Source: Demequina silvatica (GTDB lineage Bacteria; Actinomycetota; Actinomycetes; Actinomycetales; Demequinaceae). Taken from it: 64,000 bases of DNA. The translations under genes were made by a program, and so were the position numbers. Positions 38,017-47,600 of this stretch are shown here, in pieces. The first letter of the stretch is position 1, and every line of letters starts with the position of its first letter. Under the pieces are notes generated by a model that saw only the letters and a list, made by a program, of their open reading frames with translations, ran no database searches and was not told where the DNA came from. The stretch spans positions 124,001 through 188,000 of the forward strand of contig NZ_BBMA01000002.1 of assembly GCF_000971215.1 (NCBI RefSeq), given 5' to 3'.

Positions 38017-39294
38017 ATGACGTGGTCCACCACCACGACGGCCGCCCCCTCGGGGGCCGGTCCTCTCGCGGACGCGCACTCGCAACTCGAGGCCGCGCTC
38101 GCCCACCTCGGCTACAACGGCGGGACCCGCCAGATGCTGGCAACCCCGCGACGCGAGCTCATGGTGAGCGTCCCGCTGCGCCGTGACGACGGCTCCATCG
38201 CGGTGTACTCGGGCTACCGGGTGCAGCACAACTTCTCGCGCGGCCCCGCCAAGGGAGGCCTGCGCTTCGCCCCCAACGTCGACCTCGACGAGGTCCGCGC
38301 GCTCGCCATGTGGATGACCTGGAAGTGCGCCCTCGTGGACGTCCCGTACGGCGGCGCGAAGGGCGGCATCGCGATCGACCCGCGCGAGCACTCGGTCGCC
38401 GAGCTCGAGCGCGTCACGCGCCGCTACACGTCGGAGATCCTGCCGATCATCGGGCCCACCAAGGACATCCCGGCGCCGGACATCGGCACGGACGAGCGGA
38501 CCATGGCGTGGATCATGGACACCTACTCGGCGTCCGTCGGCTACACCGTCCCTGGCGTGGTGACGGGCAAGCCCGTGAGCCTGGGTGGCTCGCTGGGACG
38601 CGCGTCCGCGACGTCGCGCGGCGTCGCGCACATCGCTCTGATGGCGATGGCCTCGCACGGCCTCGACCCCGCACGCACCACCGCGTCCGTCCAGGGCTTC
38701 GGAAAGGTCGGTCGCGACGCCGCCCGCTTCCTGTCCGCGGAGGGTGTGCGGATCCTGGCCGTCTCCGACATCGATGGCGCCGTGTACGACGAGCGGGGTC
38801 TCGACATCGGGCGCCTCGCGGAGCACGTCGACCGGACCGGGTCCGTGGCGGGCTTCCCCGGCACCGAGGCGATCGACCCCGCGTCGGTGCTGCTCCTGGA
38901 CGTCGACGTGGCCGTCCCCGCCGCGGTCGAGGGCGTCCTCACCGCCGCCAACGCGGAGCGGATCCAGGCGACGATCGTGGTCGAGGGGGCGAACGGGCCC
39001 ACCACCCGCGAGGCCGACGCGATCCTCGCGGACCGCGGCGTGCTCGTGGTGCCCGACATCCTCGCGAATGCCGGCGGCGTGGTCGTGTCGTACTTCGAAT
39101 GGGTGCAGGCCAACCAGGCCATCACCTGGGCGGAACGGGACGTGAACAACCGCCTCGAGGAGAAGATGACCACCGCGTGGCACGCGGTGGTCGACTACTC
39201 GACCGCGCACGGCCTGTCCTACCGCGAGGCCGCCACCGCGCTCGCGGTCCAGCGCGTCACCGAGGCCCACCGGCTACGGGGGCTCTACCCCTGA
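38017..39294 (+). CDS. gdhA: Glutamate dehydrogenase (Glu/Leu/Phe/Val family)
   Basis: A 425-residue amino-acid dehydrogenase; links glutamate to 2-oxoglutarate and ammonia. Substrate-domain motifs are VQHNFSRGPAKGGLRF, WKCALVDVPYGGAKGGI (catalytic Lys) and PAPDIGTDERTMAW; the Rossmann motif is SVQGFGKVGRDAARF. The family also includes leucine and valine dehydrogenases, but the length and PAPDIGT pattern favour glutamate. The cofactor is not decided. GGAGG precedes the ATG by about 7 nt. The gene ends 50 bp before the second copy of the CCTGCATGC repeat, whose hairpin may be its terminator. Confidence 0.93.
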   Translation: MTWSTTTTAAPSGAGPLADAHSQLEAALAHLGYNGGTRQMLATPRRELMVSVPLRRDDGSIAVYSGYRVQHNFSRGPAKGGLRFAPNVDLDEVRALAMWMTWKCALVDVPYGGAKGGIAIDPREHSVAELERVTRRYTSEILPIIGPTKDIPAPDIGTDERTMAWIMDTYSASVGYTVPGVVTGKPVSLGGSLGRASATSRGVAHIALMAMASHGLDPARTTASVQGFGKVGRDAARFLSAEGVRILAVSDIDGAVYDERGLDIGRLAEHVDRTGSVAGFPGTEAIDPASVLLLDVDVAVPAAVEGVLTAANAERIQATIVVEGANGPTTREADAILADRGVLVVPDILANAGGVVVSYFEWVQANQAITWAERDVNNRLEEKMTTAWHAVVDYSTAHGLSYREAATALAVQRVTEAHRLRGLYP

Positions 39295-39345
39295 GCCACG
39301 GTGCGACACCCGTCCCCGGCGGGCGCGCCCGCGCGCGCCGGAGAC

Positions 39346-39398
39346 GCTCGACCCGCATGCAGGAGCACCTACCGGTCGGTCCTGCATGCGGGTCGAGC
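39346..39398 (+). terminator. Large hairpin after gdh carrying the CCTGCATGC repeat
   Basis: Perfect 19-bp arms (39346-39364 and 39380-39398) with a 15-nt loop. The arms include CCCGCATGCAGGA and its complement TCCTGCATGCGGG. It can act as the gdh terminator. Confidence 0.75.
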
Positions 39399-39415
39399 GA
39401 GACCTGCATGCAGGA
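39380..39415. repeat. Two-box repeat: TCCTGCATGCGGG-N10-CCTGCATGCAGGA
   Basis: Same 36-bp architecture as the copy at 13768-13803, with spacer TCGAGCGAGA. Its first box is one arm of the hairpin at 39346-39398. Confidence 0.75.
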
Positions 39416-39452
39416 TCACATCCCGATCGCGCGTGCACCACGGTCGAGCGGG

Positions 39453-39490
39453 ATGCTGGTGCGCTACCCGATCAGGTAGCGCACCAGCAT
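39453..39490 (-). repeat. 15-bp perfect inverted repeat across the stop codon of the TauE gene
   Basis: Arms 39453-39467 and 39476-39490, 8-nt loop. On the minus strand the stem contains the last codons and the stop codon of the permease gene. It may be a compact terminator or limit translation termination. Confidence 0.65.
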
Positions 39491-40213
39491 GCCCGTGCTC
39501 ATCACCACGATGAGCACGCGCAGCACCACGGGCGACACCCGGAACAGCACATGCGAGGCGACGTACGCCCCGACCAGCTGGCCGGCGATCATCGCGCCGC
39601 CCACCACCCAGGCGATCTGCCCGACGAACGCGAACACCAGGAGCGACGCGACGTTGGTCGCGAAGTTCAGCGTCTTGGCGACGGCCGTCGAGCGCACCAG
39701 GTCGTACGCGCGCAGCGTCACGCCGGACAGCGCGAACAGCGACCCGGTGCCGGGCCCGAACGCGCCGTCATAGGCCCCGATTGCGGGCACCACGGTCGCC
39801 TCGTACGGCGCCGCGGACATCCGCGCGCGGGCGGGCGGCACATGCGCCTTGGGCACGAAGGCGAAGTAGGCGGCGATCACCCCGAGCACCACGGGGATGA
39901 GAACCCGCAGCGCCTCGGCGTCCGCGAACTGGATCGCGACCGACCCTGCCACGGACCCGAGGAACGCCCACAGCATGGGCCACCGGGCATCGGGCCATCG
40001 CACGCGGCGTCGACGGATCACCTGCCACGTGGCCATGCCCGTGCCGAAGGATCCCTGGAGCTTGTTGGTCCCGAGCGCCTGCAGCGGCGGCACCCCGGCA
40101 AGGAGCAGGGCGGGCAGCGTGAGCAGCCCGCCCCCTCCCGCGAGCGTGTCGAGGAACCCGGCGATCAGCGCGACGACCGCGAGGATCGCGAGCGTCTGCC
40201 AGGCGGGCTCCAC
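39464..40213 (-). CDS. TauE/SafE family permease
   Basis: A 249-residue membrane protein with about eight helices, including the duplicated motif pair AGFLDTLAGGGGLLTLPALLLAG (N-terminal half) and GAYDGAFGPGTGSLFALSGV (C-terminal half), which define this sulfite-exporter-like family. Members export sulfite, sulfoacetate or other organic anions. There is no neighbour that names the substrate. The GTG at 40213 lies 13 bp beyond the guaB stop, so readthrough between the two is possible. Confidence 0.88.
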   Translation of the reverse strand: MEPAWQTLAILAVVALIAGFLDTLAGGGGLLTLPALLLAGVPPLQALGTNKLQGSFGTGMATWQVIRRRRVRWPDARWPMLWAFLGSVAGSVAIQFADAEALRVLIPVVLGVIAAYFAFVPKAHVPPARARMSAAPYEATVVPAIGAYDGAFGPGTGSLFALSGVTLRAYDLVRSTAVAKTLNFATNVASLLVFAFVGQIAWVVGGAMIAGQLVGAYVASHVLFRVSPVVLRVLIVVMSTGMLVRYLIG

Positions 40214-40226
40214 CTAGCGGGCCGCG

Positions 40227-41750
<1,524 letters not shown>

Positions 41751-41948
41751 GGCTCTCGCCGGTGGCGGGAAAACCAGGCAAATCGGGCCTTCCCATCGCC
41801 CGCCGACGGTGTTAAGAATGGCAATGAGGGATTGCGCGATCGGGGGCCACAAGCCTTCCGGGAGCACATTGACCAGGATCGATGACGGTTCGGGTGGCAA
41901 AGGCGCCATCTGGGGGCGAGCCGGTGACGAACCCATAGAGGGGGCGTG

Positions 41949-42239
41949 ATGGAGGCCGTGGCGAAACTGCCCGCACCGACTCAGGATCAGTGGGAGTGGC
42001 AATACGAAGGCGCATGCCGCTCCGCCGATCCGAACCTGTTCTTCCACCCCGAGGGCGAACGCGGCGCCGCACGCCGCCGCCGGGCGGAGGCGGCCAAGGA
42101 GTTCTGCGCGAACTGCCCCGTGCTCGACACGTGCCGCGAGCGCTCGCTCCAGGCGCGCGAGCCGTTCGGGGTGTGGGGCGGGCTGAGCGAGGACGAGCGT
42201 CATGCCATCCTCGCCGGCCGCCTCAAGAAGGCGAGCTAG
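41949..42239 (+). CDS. WhiB-family iron-sulfur transcription factor
   Basis: A 96-residue actinobacterial regulator. Four cysteines bind a [4Fe-4S] cluster (C23, C53, C56 and C62: GACRS, FCANCPVLDTC), followed by the GVWGG turn and a basic C terminus (RLKKAS) that contacts DNA. The cluster senses redox or nitric oxide. The family members next to groES-guaB in actinobacteria are usually WhiB1-like, but I cannot settle the subclass. The ATG at 41949 has GGGGG upstream; an overlapping GTG at 41946 is possible. A repeat-derived hairpin ends it just before groES, which is convergent. Confidence 0.93.
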   Translation: MEAVAKLPAPTQDQWEWQYEGACRSADPNLFFHPEGERGAARRRRAEAAKEFCANCPVLDTCRERSLQAREPFGVWGGLSEDERHAILAGRLKKAS

Positions 42240-42247
42240 ACGCCGGG

Positions 42248-42295
42248 GAGGCGCCGCATCGTCCATCTCCTCGGGGACGATGCGGCGGTCGCCTC
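42248..42295. terminator. Terminator between whiB and groES made of an inverted GGACGATGCG pair
   Basis: CCGCATCGTCC (42254-42264) and GGACGATGCGG (42275-42285) pair perfectly, extended by GAGGCG/CGCCTC with a 4-nt bulge. Here the repeats point away from each other, unlike the other hairpins. Confidence 0.75.
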
Positions 42296-42323
42296 CCGTA
42301 CCCGGCCGCACCCGGAGACGCGA

Positions 42324-42355
42324 ACGGGCCCCGGGGCTGACGCCCCGGGGCCCGT
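42324..42355 (-). terminator. groES terminator
   Basis: Perfect 14-bp G+C stem (42324-42337 and 42342-42355) with loop TGAC, between the groES stop and whiB. Confidence 0.85.
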
Positions 42356-42369
42356 CGCTGCGTGGCTGC

Positions 42370-42663
42370 TCAGCCGACGATGGCGAGCAGGTCGCGCGCG
42401 GAGAGGATGAGGTACTCCTCGCCCGCGTACTTGACCTCGGTGCCGCCGTACTTGCTGTAGATCACCTTGTCGCCGACGTTGACGTCGACCGGGACACGGT
42501 TGCCGTTGTCGTCGATGCGACCCGGGCCCACCGCCACGACCTCGCCCTCCTGGGGCTTCTCCTTGGCCGTGTCGGGGATCACGAGTCCGGACGCGGTGGT
42601 CGTCTCGGCGGCTGCCGCCTTGACAACGACCTTGTCCTCCAGGGGCTTGATGGAGACCGACAT
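42370..42663 (-). CDS. groES: Co-chaperonin GroES
   Basis: A 97-residue lid protein for GroEL. It keeps [12 protein letters not shown], the mobile loop region ([23 protein letters not shown]) and [23 protein letters not shown]. The gene is alone: no groEL lies downstream, where whiB and two terminators follow, so groEL must be elsewhere. Upstream, a complete CIRCE element overlaps a promoter, so HrcA repression in the absence of heat stress is expected. Confidence 0.96.
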   Translation of the reverse strand: MSVSIKPLEDKVVVKAAAAETTTASGLVIPDTAKEKPQEGEVVAVGPGRIDDNGNRVPVDVNVGDKVIYSKYGGTEVKYAGEEYLILSARDLLAIVG

Positions 42664-42762
42664 GCGGACCTCACCTTCCGTTCTCGAAGTTCGGGGTGCG
42701 GACCTGCGGGATCGCCGTCGCGGGGGTCGATCCCAAGGTGCCGCGCTCTGAAGAGCACCCTC

Positions 42763-42792
42763 AATCTAGCACTCGCCCTAGGCGAGTGCTAA
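42763..42792 (-). promoter_or_regulatory. CIRCE operator and groES promoter
   Basis: CTAGCACTC-N9-GAGTGCTAA at 42766-42792 differs from the CIRCE consensus at one base. TTAGCA (42787-42792) and TAGATT (42763-42768), spaced 18 bp, can form the -35/-10 of a promoter overlapped by the operator, leaving about a 95-nt leader before groES. Confidence 0.93.
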
Positions 42793-42820
42793 TGGACGGT
42801 GCGGTGTTCGCGACCCGTGA

Positions 42821-42826
42821 AATGAT
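42821..42826 (+). promoter_or_regulatory. Possible leaderless -10 (AATGAT, 6 nt before ATG)
   Basis: AATGAT with a 6-nt spacer to the ATG at 42833; the first base is off consensus. Confidence 0.35.
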
Positions 42827-42832
42827 CCGGGC

Positions 42833-44026
42833 ATGGACCCCGTCGCCGCGCGCCTCACGGTGAGCCCCGCCTGCCTCGCGCTCGCCGGCTCGCTGCGGGA
42901 CTTCGACCCGAAGGACGCCCTCGCGACCTCCGCGCGGCTGCGCCGCGACGGCCACGAGCCCGCGCTGGTCGCCGCCGCGATGTCTCTCGCGGAGCTGCGG
43001 CGCGAGGCGCGCCCCCGGCTGGGAGACGCCGCGGACGCGATGGTGTTCCACCGCGCTGGGCTCGAGCAGGCCTCGCGCGCGGTGGTGTCGGGGCTCCACG
43101 CCGAGCGCTTCGCCGCCGCCGGATGCACGGCCGTCGCGGACCTCACCGCGGGGTTGGGCGCGGACGCGAGGGCCGTGGCGGCGCGCGGGCTCGGCGTGGT
43201 CGCGTTCGAGGCCGACGAGGCCACCGCCATCCTCGCCGCCCACAACCTCGCCGCCCACAACCTCGCCCCCTGGCCGGCCGCCCGCGTGGTCCACGGCGAC
43301 TCGCTCGCGCTGCTCGCGGAGGCGGACGTCGATGGCGTGTTCGCGGACCCCGCGCGGCGCAACGCCCGCGGCCGCCGCCACGATCCCGCGGACTACTCCC
43401 CCGCGCTCGACCGCGTCCTGGACCTCGCGCCGCGCTACCGGGCGCTGGGCGTCAAGGCCGGCCCGGGGCTGCCGCACGAGGCGGTGCCGCCCGGCTTCGA
43501 GGCGGAGTGGGTGAGCGTGGACGGCGACGTCGTGGAGGTGGGCCTGTGGGCCGGCGCCGCCGCCCACGGCGAAGGCCACGCCGCGCTGGTGATCCGCGGC
43601 GACCGGCACCATCGGATCGCCGGGCCCACGGACCGCGCGGACGCGGGCGCGCTGGGCGCCTACCTGCTCGAGCCCGACGGCGCGGTGATCCGCGCCGGCC
43701 TGGTGGGCGTGCTCGCGGAGCGCCTGGAAGCGCGCCTGGTCGACCCGCAGATCGCGTACCTCACGTGCGACGCCGTGCCTCCCGCGACGCCGTTCGCCCG
43801 CGCCTACCGCGTGATCGAGCGCCTGCCGCTCGACGTCAAGGTGCTCGCGAAGGAGCTGCGCGCCCGGGACGTGGGCACCGTCGACATCAAGAAGCGGGGC
43901 GTGGACCTCACCCCCGAGCAGCTCCGTCCGCGGCTCAAGCTGCGCGGCTCCGGCCGCGCGACACTGGTGCTCACCCGACTCGAGGGCCGCCACGCGGCCC
44001 TCCTGGTCGAGGCCGTTCCCGCCTAG
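42833..44026 (+). CDS. Class I SAM-dependent methyltransferase with THUMP-like domain
   Basis: A 397-residue protein. The methyltransferase core has VADLTAGLGADARAVAA (motif I region), the acidic FEADEAT, HGDSLALL and DPARRNARGRR (in place of DPPY). The C-terminal ~120 residues match the THUMP-like domain found in these actinobacterial proteins, which are thought to modify tRNA or rRNA. A perfect 15-bp tandem duplication (43232-43261) adds AAHNL a second time just after the cofactor-binding acidic residue. Substrate not known. Confidence 0.82.
   Translation: MDPVAARLTVSPACLALAGSLRDFDPKDALATSARLRRDGHEPALVAAAMSLAELRREARPRLGDAADAMVFHRAGLEQASRAVVSGLHAERFAAAGCTAVADLTAGLGADARAVAARGLGVVAFEADEATAILAAHNLAAHNLAPWPAARVVHGDSLALLAEADVDGVFADPARRNARGRRHDPADYSPALDRVLDLAPRYRALGVKAGPGLPHEAVPPGFEAEWVSVDGDVVEVGLWAGAAAHGEGHAALVIRGDRHHRIAGPTDRADAGALGAYLLEPDGAVIRAGLVGVLAERLEARLVDPQIAYLTCDAVPPATPFARAYRVIERLPLDVKVLAKELRARDVGTVDIKKRGVDLTPEQLRPRLKLRGSGRATLVLTRLEGRHAALLVEAVPA
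43232..43261 (+). repeat. 15-bp tandem duplication inside the methyltransferase gene
   Basis: CTCGCCGCCCACAAC twice in a row (43232-43246 and 43247-43261), in frame, encoding LAAHNLAAHN; a recent slippage-type expansion. Confidence 0.8.
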
Positions 44027-44311
44027 CTAGCCGCCCGCCTTCAGGGTCTTCGAGACCATCTGCTGGCTGGTGCCCACCTCGCGCGCGATGGCCGTCTGGG
44101 ACATGCCGGCCCCGGCGAGCTCCGCGATGCGCGCGAGCTGATCCGGGGTGAGGGTCCCCGACCGGCGAGACGGCCCGCCGCGACGGCCGCTCATGATCGA
44201 GTCGACGCTCGCCTTCGAGATCCCGACCGCCTCCGCGACGGCCGTGCGCGCCTCGCCCTCCTCGACGCGGCGCCTGACGTCCGCGACCTGCGCCTCCGTG
44301 ATCCGTGCCAT
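44027..44311 (-). CDS. Small protein with two helix-turn-helix motifs
   Basis: A 94-residue protein with two similar helix-turn-helix units: VRRRVEEGEARTAVAEAVGISKASVDSIMSGR (about residues 12-42) and LARIAELAGAGMSQTAIAREVGTSQQMVSKTL (about 59-90). The second resembles a Hin/resolvase or sigma-like HTH. No effector domain, so it is probably a DNA-binding regulator or an accessory factor. A TAGTCT hexamer 6 nt before the ATG indicates a leaderless transcript. Its stop codon directly abuts that of the convergent methyltransferase gene. Confidence 0.75.
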   Translation of the reverse strand: MARITEAQVADVRRRVEEGEARTAVAEAVGISKASVDSIMSGRRGGPSRRSGTLTPDQLARIAELAGAGMSQTAIAREVGTSQQMVSKTLKAGG

Positions 44312-44317
44312 GCGGCC

Positions 44318-44323
44318 AGACTA
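44318..44323 (-). promoter_or_regulatory. Leaderless -10 (TAGTCT, 6 nt before ATG)
   Basis: Minus-strand TAGTCT, 6-nt spacer, ATG at 44311. Confidence 0.55.
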
Positions 44324-44350
44324 CGGGTCCGAGCCGCGCGAGCCCGCGGC

Positions 44351-45007
44351 TCACGCCCCCAGCACGAGCGAGACCGCGAGCCCCGCCATCACCGCGGCGA
44401 TCGCGCCGTCGAGCACGCGCCACGCGCCCGGCCGCGCGAGCACGCCCGACAGCAGGCGCGCCCCGTACCCCAGCGCCGTGAACCACAGCACGCTGCCCGT
44501 GATCGCGCCCGCCGCGAACAGCCAGCGCGCGTCGTGCGTGGTCGCGACGGTCCCCAGCAGCACCACCGTGTCGAGGTAGACGTGCGGGTTGAGCCACGTG
44601 AGCGCGAGGCACGTGAGGGCGACGGCCCGGAGGGACGATGCGCGGGTCGCCGTCGCGGTGGCCGTCCGGCCGCCGGGGGCCGGGGAGGCGGGGGCGACCG
44701 TCGCATCGTCCGCCTCGAGACGTTCGCCCTCGGGGCGCAGCGCCCGTCGCGCGGCGAGCACCGCGTAGCCCAGCAGGAACGCCGCGCCCGCCCACCGCGC
44801 GGCGGTCACCAGCCACGGCACCGCCTCGATCGCGGCGCCCACGCCGGCGACGCCTGCCGCGATGAGCACGGCGTCGGAGATCGCGCAGATGAGCACCACG
44901 AGCCCGACGTGCTCGCGGCGGAGGCCCTGGCGCAGCACGAACACGTTCTGCGCGCCGATCGCGACGATGAGGGACAGTCCGAGGCCGAGCCCGGCGAGAT
45001 AGGTCAT
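44351..45007 (-). CDS. LysE/ArgO-type amino acid exporter
   Basis: A 218-residue membrane protein with about six helices. The N-terminal helix region IVAIGAQNVFVLRQGLRREHV is the LysE/RhtB family signature, and LALTWLNPHVYLDTVVLLG is the second half. LysE and ArgO export L-lysine and L-arginine. The divergent LysR gene, transcribed from a shared 70-bp region, is the arrangement of LysG-LysE and ArgP-ArgO. Two inverted GGACGATGCG copies (44633, 44702) encode EADDATV and TRASSLR at both ends of the central cytoplasmic loop. Confidence 0.92.
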   Translation of the reverse strand: MTYLAGLGLGLSLIVAIGAQNVFVLRQGLRREHVGLVVLICAISDAVLIAAGVAGVGAAIEAVPWLVTAARWAGAAFLLGYAVLAARRALRPEGERLEADDATVAPASPAPGGRTATATATRASSLRAVALTCLALTWLNPHVYLDTVVLLGTVATTHDARWLFAAGAITGSVLWFTALGYGARLLSGVLARPGAWRVLDGAIAAVMAGLAVSLVLGA

Positions 45008-45013
45008 GGCGAC

Positions 45014-45070
45014 ACGGTAGGCGCCAATTATCCACAGCACTACTCACAATTGTGGATGCTCTATTAGGTT
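45014..45070. promoter_or_regulatory. Shared lysE/lysR control region
   Basis: Minus-strand TACCGT (45014-45019) is 6 nt before the exporter ATG, and plus-strand TAGGTT (45065-45070) is 7 nt before the LysR GTG. Between them ATCCACA (45030-45036) and TGTGGAT (45051-45057) form a perfect 7-bp inverted repeat, the likely binding site of the LysR regulator. Confidence 0.65.
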
Positions 45071-45077
45071 TGCTTAT

Positions 45078-45953
45078 GTGAAGATCCCGGCCGACCTCGC
45101 GCAGACGCTCGCTGCCGTGGTCGACGAGGGCTCGCTCGACGCGGCCGCGCGCGCGCTCCACGTCACCCAGTCGGCGGTGAGCCAGCGGCTCGCGACCCTC
45201 GAGCGGCTCACGGGTCAGGTGCTCCTGGTGCGTTCCCGGCCGGTCCGCCCGACGCCGGCCGGCGAGGCGGTGGTGCGGTTCGGGCGCCAGGTGGCGCTGC
45301 TCGAGTCCGACGCGGTCGCGGCGCTCGGGCTCCCCGCGGACGGTCCCGCACCCCTGCGCATCGCCGTCAACGCGGACTCGCTCGCGACGTGGCTGCTGCG
45401 GCCCCTGGCGGACGTGCTGCCCATGCTCGGCGCGACCGTGCACCTGCACCGCGAGGACGAGTCCTACACCGCGGAGCTGCTCGCGCGCGGCGAGGTGGTG
45501 GCCGCGGTCACCACGCGGGAGGCCGCGGTGCCCGGGTGCTCGGTGACGCCGCTCGGGCGGATGCGCTACCGCGCGGTCGCGGCTCCGGCGTTCGCGGCGC
45601 GGTGGTTCCCCGACGGCGCCGCGCCCTTGTCTCTCGCCGCCGCGCCGGTGGTCGACTTCGACGCGCGCGACGACCTGCAGTCCCGGTGGCTGGCGGCGGC
45701 GGGCGCGGATCCGGCCGCGCCGCCTCGCCATCGCGTGCCCTCCTCCACCGAGTTCGCGGAGGCCATCGCCCTGGGCCTGGGCTGGGGGCTCCTGCCCGCG
45801 GCGCAGCGCGAAGGGCGCGATCTGGTCGGGCTGGGCGGGCCCGAGCTCGACGTCGCGCTGCACTGGCAGCAGTGGCGCGTGCAGTCCGCGAGCCTCACCG
45901 CGATCGCGGACGCCGTGCGCGCGGCGGCCGCGGCGGCGCTCACCGCGCCGTAG
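45078..45953 (+). CDS. LysR-family regulator of the ArgP/LysG type
   Basis: A 291-residue regulator. The N-terminal winged helix-turn-helix is AQTLAAVVDEGSLDAAARALHVTQSAVSQRLATLE, followed by an effector-binding domain. ArgP/LysG senses lysine or arginine and activates the exporter gene. It is divergent from the LysE gene, the classic arrangement. GTG start at 45078 follows TAGGTT by 7 nt. The next gene (GH3) is convergent with a gap of only 3 bp, so no terminator separates them. Confidence 0.92.
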   Translation: MKIPADLAQTLAAVVDEGSLDAAARALHVTQSAVSQRLATLERLTGQVLLVRSRPVRPTPAGEAVVRFGRQVALLESDAVAALGLPADGPAPLRIAVNADSLATWLLRPLADVLPMLGATVHLHREDESYTAELLARGEVVAAVTTREAAVPGCSVTPLGRMRYRAVAAPAFAARWFPDGAAPLSLAAAPVVDFDARDDLQSRWLAAAGADPAAPPRHRVPSSTEFAEAIALGLGWGLLPAAQREGRDLVGLGGPELDVALHWQQWRVQSASLTAIADAVRAAAAAALTAP

Positions 45954-45956
45954 CCG

Positions 45957-47600
45957 TCAGGACGCGGCGCAGGAGCGGCGCGCGCCGCGGAGCTCGACGG
46001 GCCAGGCGCCGCCGGGCGCGGCGTCCCCGACCAGGACGTCCGCGAGGCCCGCGAGCGTCGCGTCGGAGTCGCCGTAGACCGCCACGTGGGCGTCGGCGCG
46101 CGAGTCGAACAGCCCCCACGGGTCGCCGAGCGCCACCACCACGTCGGCGTCGGCCCGGTACGCGCCCGAGGTCAGCAGCGCGATCGACGTGCCCCCCTCG
46201 CCCACCGTTACCCCGCGCCGGCGGAGCGCGCCCTCCAGCGCGGCCACCGCATCGTCCGGGCCGCCGACCACCGTGGCGCGCCGCCGCACCAGGGGCGCGT
46301 CGCAGTCGTCGGTCGCGACGGTGGTGCCCGCTGCCGCGAGCGCGCGCGGATAACCCGGCGTGGCGGCGTCCCCGCCGAGCCCCTCAGACCACCGCATGAG
46401 CAGGATGGACCGCGCCGCGGCCTGGTCGAGGCGCGCGCGCGACAGACTGCCGTCGCGGACCGCGGACACGATCGCGTCCACGGTGCCGTCGACGTCCTTG
46501 GGCATGAGGAGCACGTCCGCGCCGGCGCGGAGCGCCTGGACGGCGGCCTGACCCGGGGTGCGTCCCTCCGCGACGGCCGCCATGTTGAGCGCGTCCGTGA
46601 CGGTGACGCCGGTGAAGCCGAGGTCGTCGCGCAGGTACCGGTACGCGGCGCGCTCGAGCGTGGCGGGCCCGTCGCCCCACTCCGGGACGGCGATGTGCCC
46701 CATCATCACCACCGGGGCGCCCGCGTCGACGGCCGCCGCGAACGGCACCAGGTCCGTGCGCGCGAGCCGCTTCACGGAGCGCGACTGCACCGGCAGCCCG
46801 GTGTGCGAGTCGACGGTCACGGAGCCATGGCCGGGGAAGTGCTTGATCACGGGCACCACGCCGCCGTCGACGAACCCGTCGACCGCCGCGACCACGGTCT
46901 CCGCCACGGTCTCCGGGTCCGAGCCGGCGCTGCGCGTGCGGATGGTCGGGTCCGCGGGCCCCACGGTCACGTCGGCCACCGGCGCGTAGTCGACGTTCAC
47001 GCCGAGCGCCCGCATGTCCGCCGCCGAGGACCGGTACGCGTCCGTCACTGCGGCCTTGTCCGTCGCGGCGCCCGCCGCCATGAAGCCCGGCAGGCTCGGC
47101 ACCGCCGCGGACAGGCGCGACACCCAGCCGCCCTCCTCGTCCGCGGAGATCCACACGGGCCAGTCGCGGTCGTCGACGCGGCCCAGCGCGTCGGTGAGGG
47201 CGGCGACCTCCGCGGCGGACGGCGCGGCGCCGTCCATGAGGATGACGCCGCCCAGGTGGTGCTCCCTCACGCGCTGCACGGCGACGTCGACGTCGGGCGT
47301 GTAGAGGTCCGTGACGATCACCTGCCCGGCCGCGTGCGCGAGCGGGAGGGCGCGCGCGGTCGCGAGTGCCGCGTCCCACTCCTCGACCGTGGGGCCCCAG
47401 GCGAGCGTCTCGGGCGCCGGCGTCGGGGTGGACGATGCGGCGGGCGAGGGCGTCGCGACGCTCGGGGTCGGCGCGGGCGAGGTGGGCGCGGTCGGGGCCG
47501 GGCTCGCGGTGGCGGTGGGCGAGGGCGCGGGATCGGCGCCGGTGCAGCCCGCGAGGACGGCGACCGCCGCGACGGCCGCGGCGGTCGCGGCGAGGCGCAT
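45957..47600 (-). CDS. Lipoprotein glycoside hydrolase family 3 (beta-N-acetylhexosaminidase type)
   Basis: A 547-residue enzyme. The N terminus has a signal peptide with lipobox LAGC (Cys19), then a Pro/Ser/Thr linker (~25-65) and a GH3 catalytic domain with the substrate/catalytic motif KHFPGHGSVTVDSHTGLP and the Asp in FTGVTVTDALNM. The KHFPGHG motif is typical of NagZ-type beta-N-acetylglucosaminidases, so peptidoglycan turnover outside the membrane is likely. A C-terminal GH3 domain is only partly recognisable. Two GGACGATGCG copies encode AASSTPT in the linker and GPDDAVAAL near the C terminus. ATGA overlap with tsaD upstream. Confidence 0.9.
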   Translation of the reverse strand: MRLAATAAAVAAVAVLAGCTGADPAPSPTATASPAPTAPTSPAPTPSVATPSPAASSTPTPAPETLAWGPTVEEWDAALATARALPLAHAAGQVIVTDLYTPDVDVAVQRVREHHLGGVILMDGAAPSAAEVAALTDALGRVDDRDWPVWISADEEGGWVSRLSAAVPSLPGFMAAGAATDKAAVTDAYRSSAADMRALGVNVDYAPVADVTVGPADPTIRTRSAGSDPETVAETVVAAVDGFVDGGVVPVIKHFPGHGSVTVDSHTGLPVQSRSVKRLARTDLVPFAAAVDAGAPVVMMGHIAVPEWGDGPATLERAAYRYLRDDLGFTGVTVTDALNMAAVAEGRTPGQAAVQALRAGADVLLMPKDVDGTVDAIVSAVRDGSLSRARLDQAAARSILLMRWSEGLGGDAATPGYPRALAAAGTTVATDDCDAPLVRRRATVVGGPDDAVAALEGALRRRGVTVGEGGTSIALLTSGAYRADADVVVALGDPWGLFDSRADAHVAVYGDSDATLAGLADVLVGDAAPGGAWPVELRGARRSCAAS

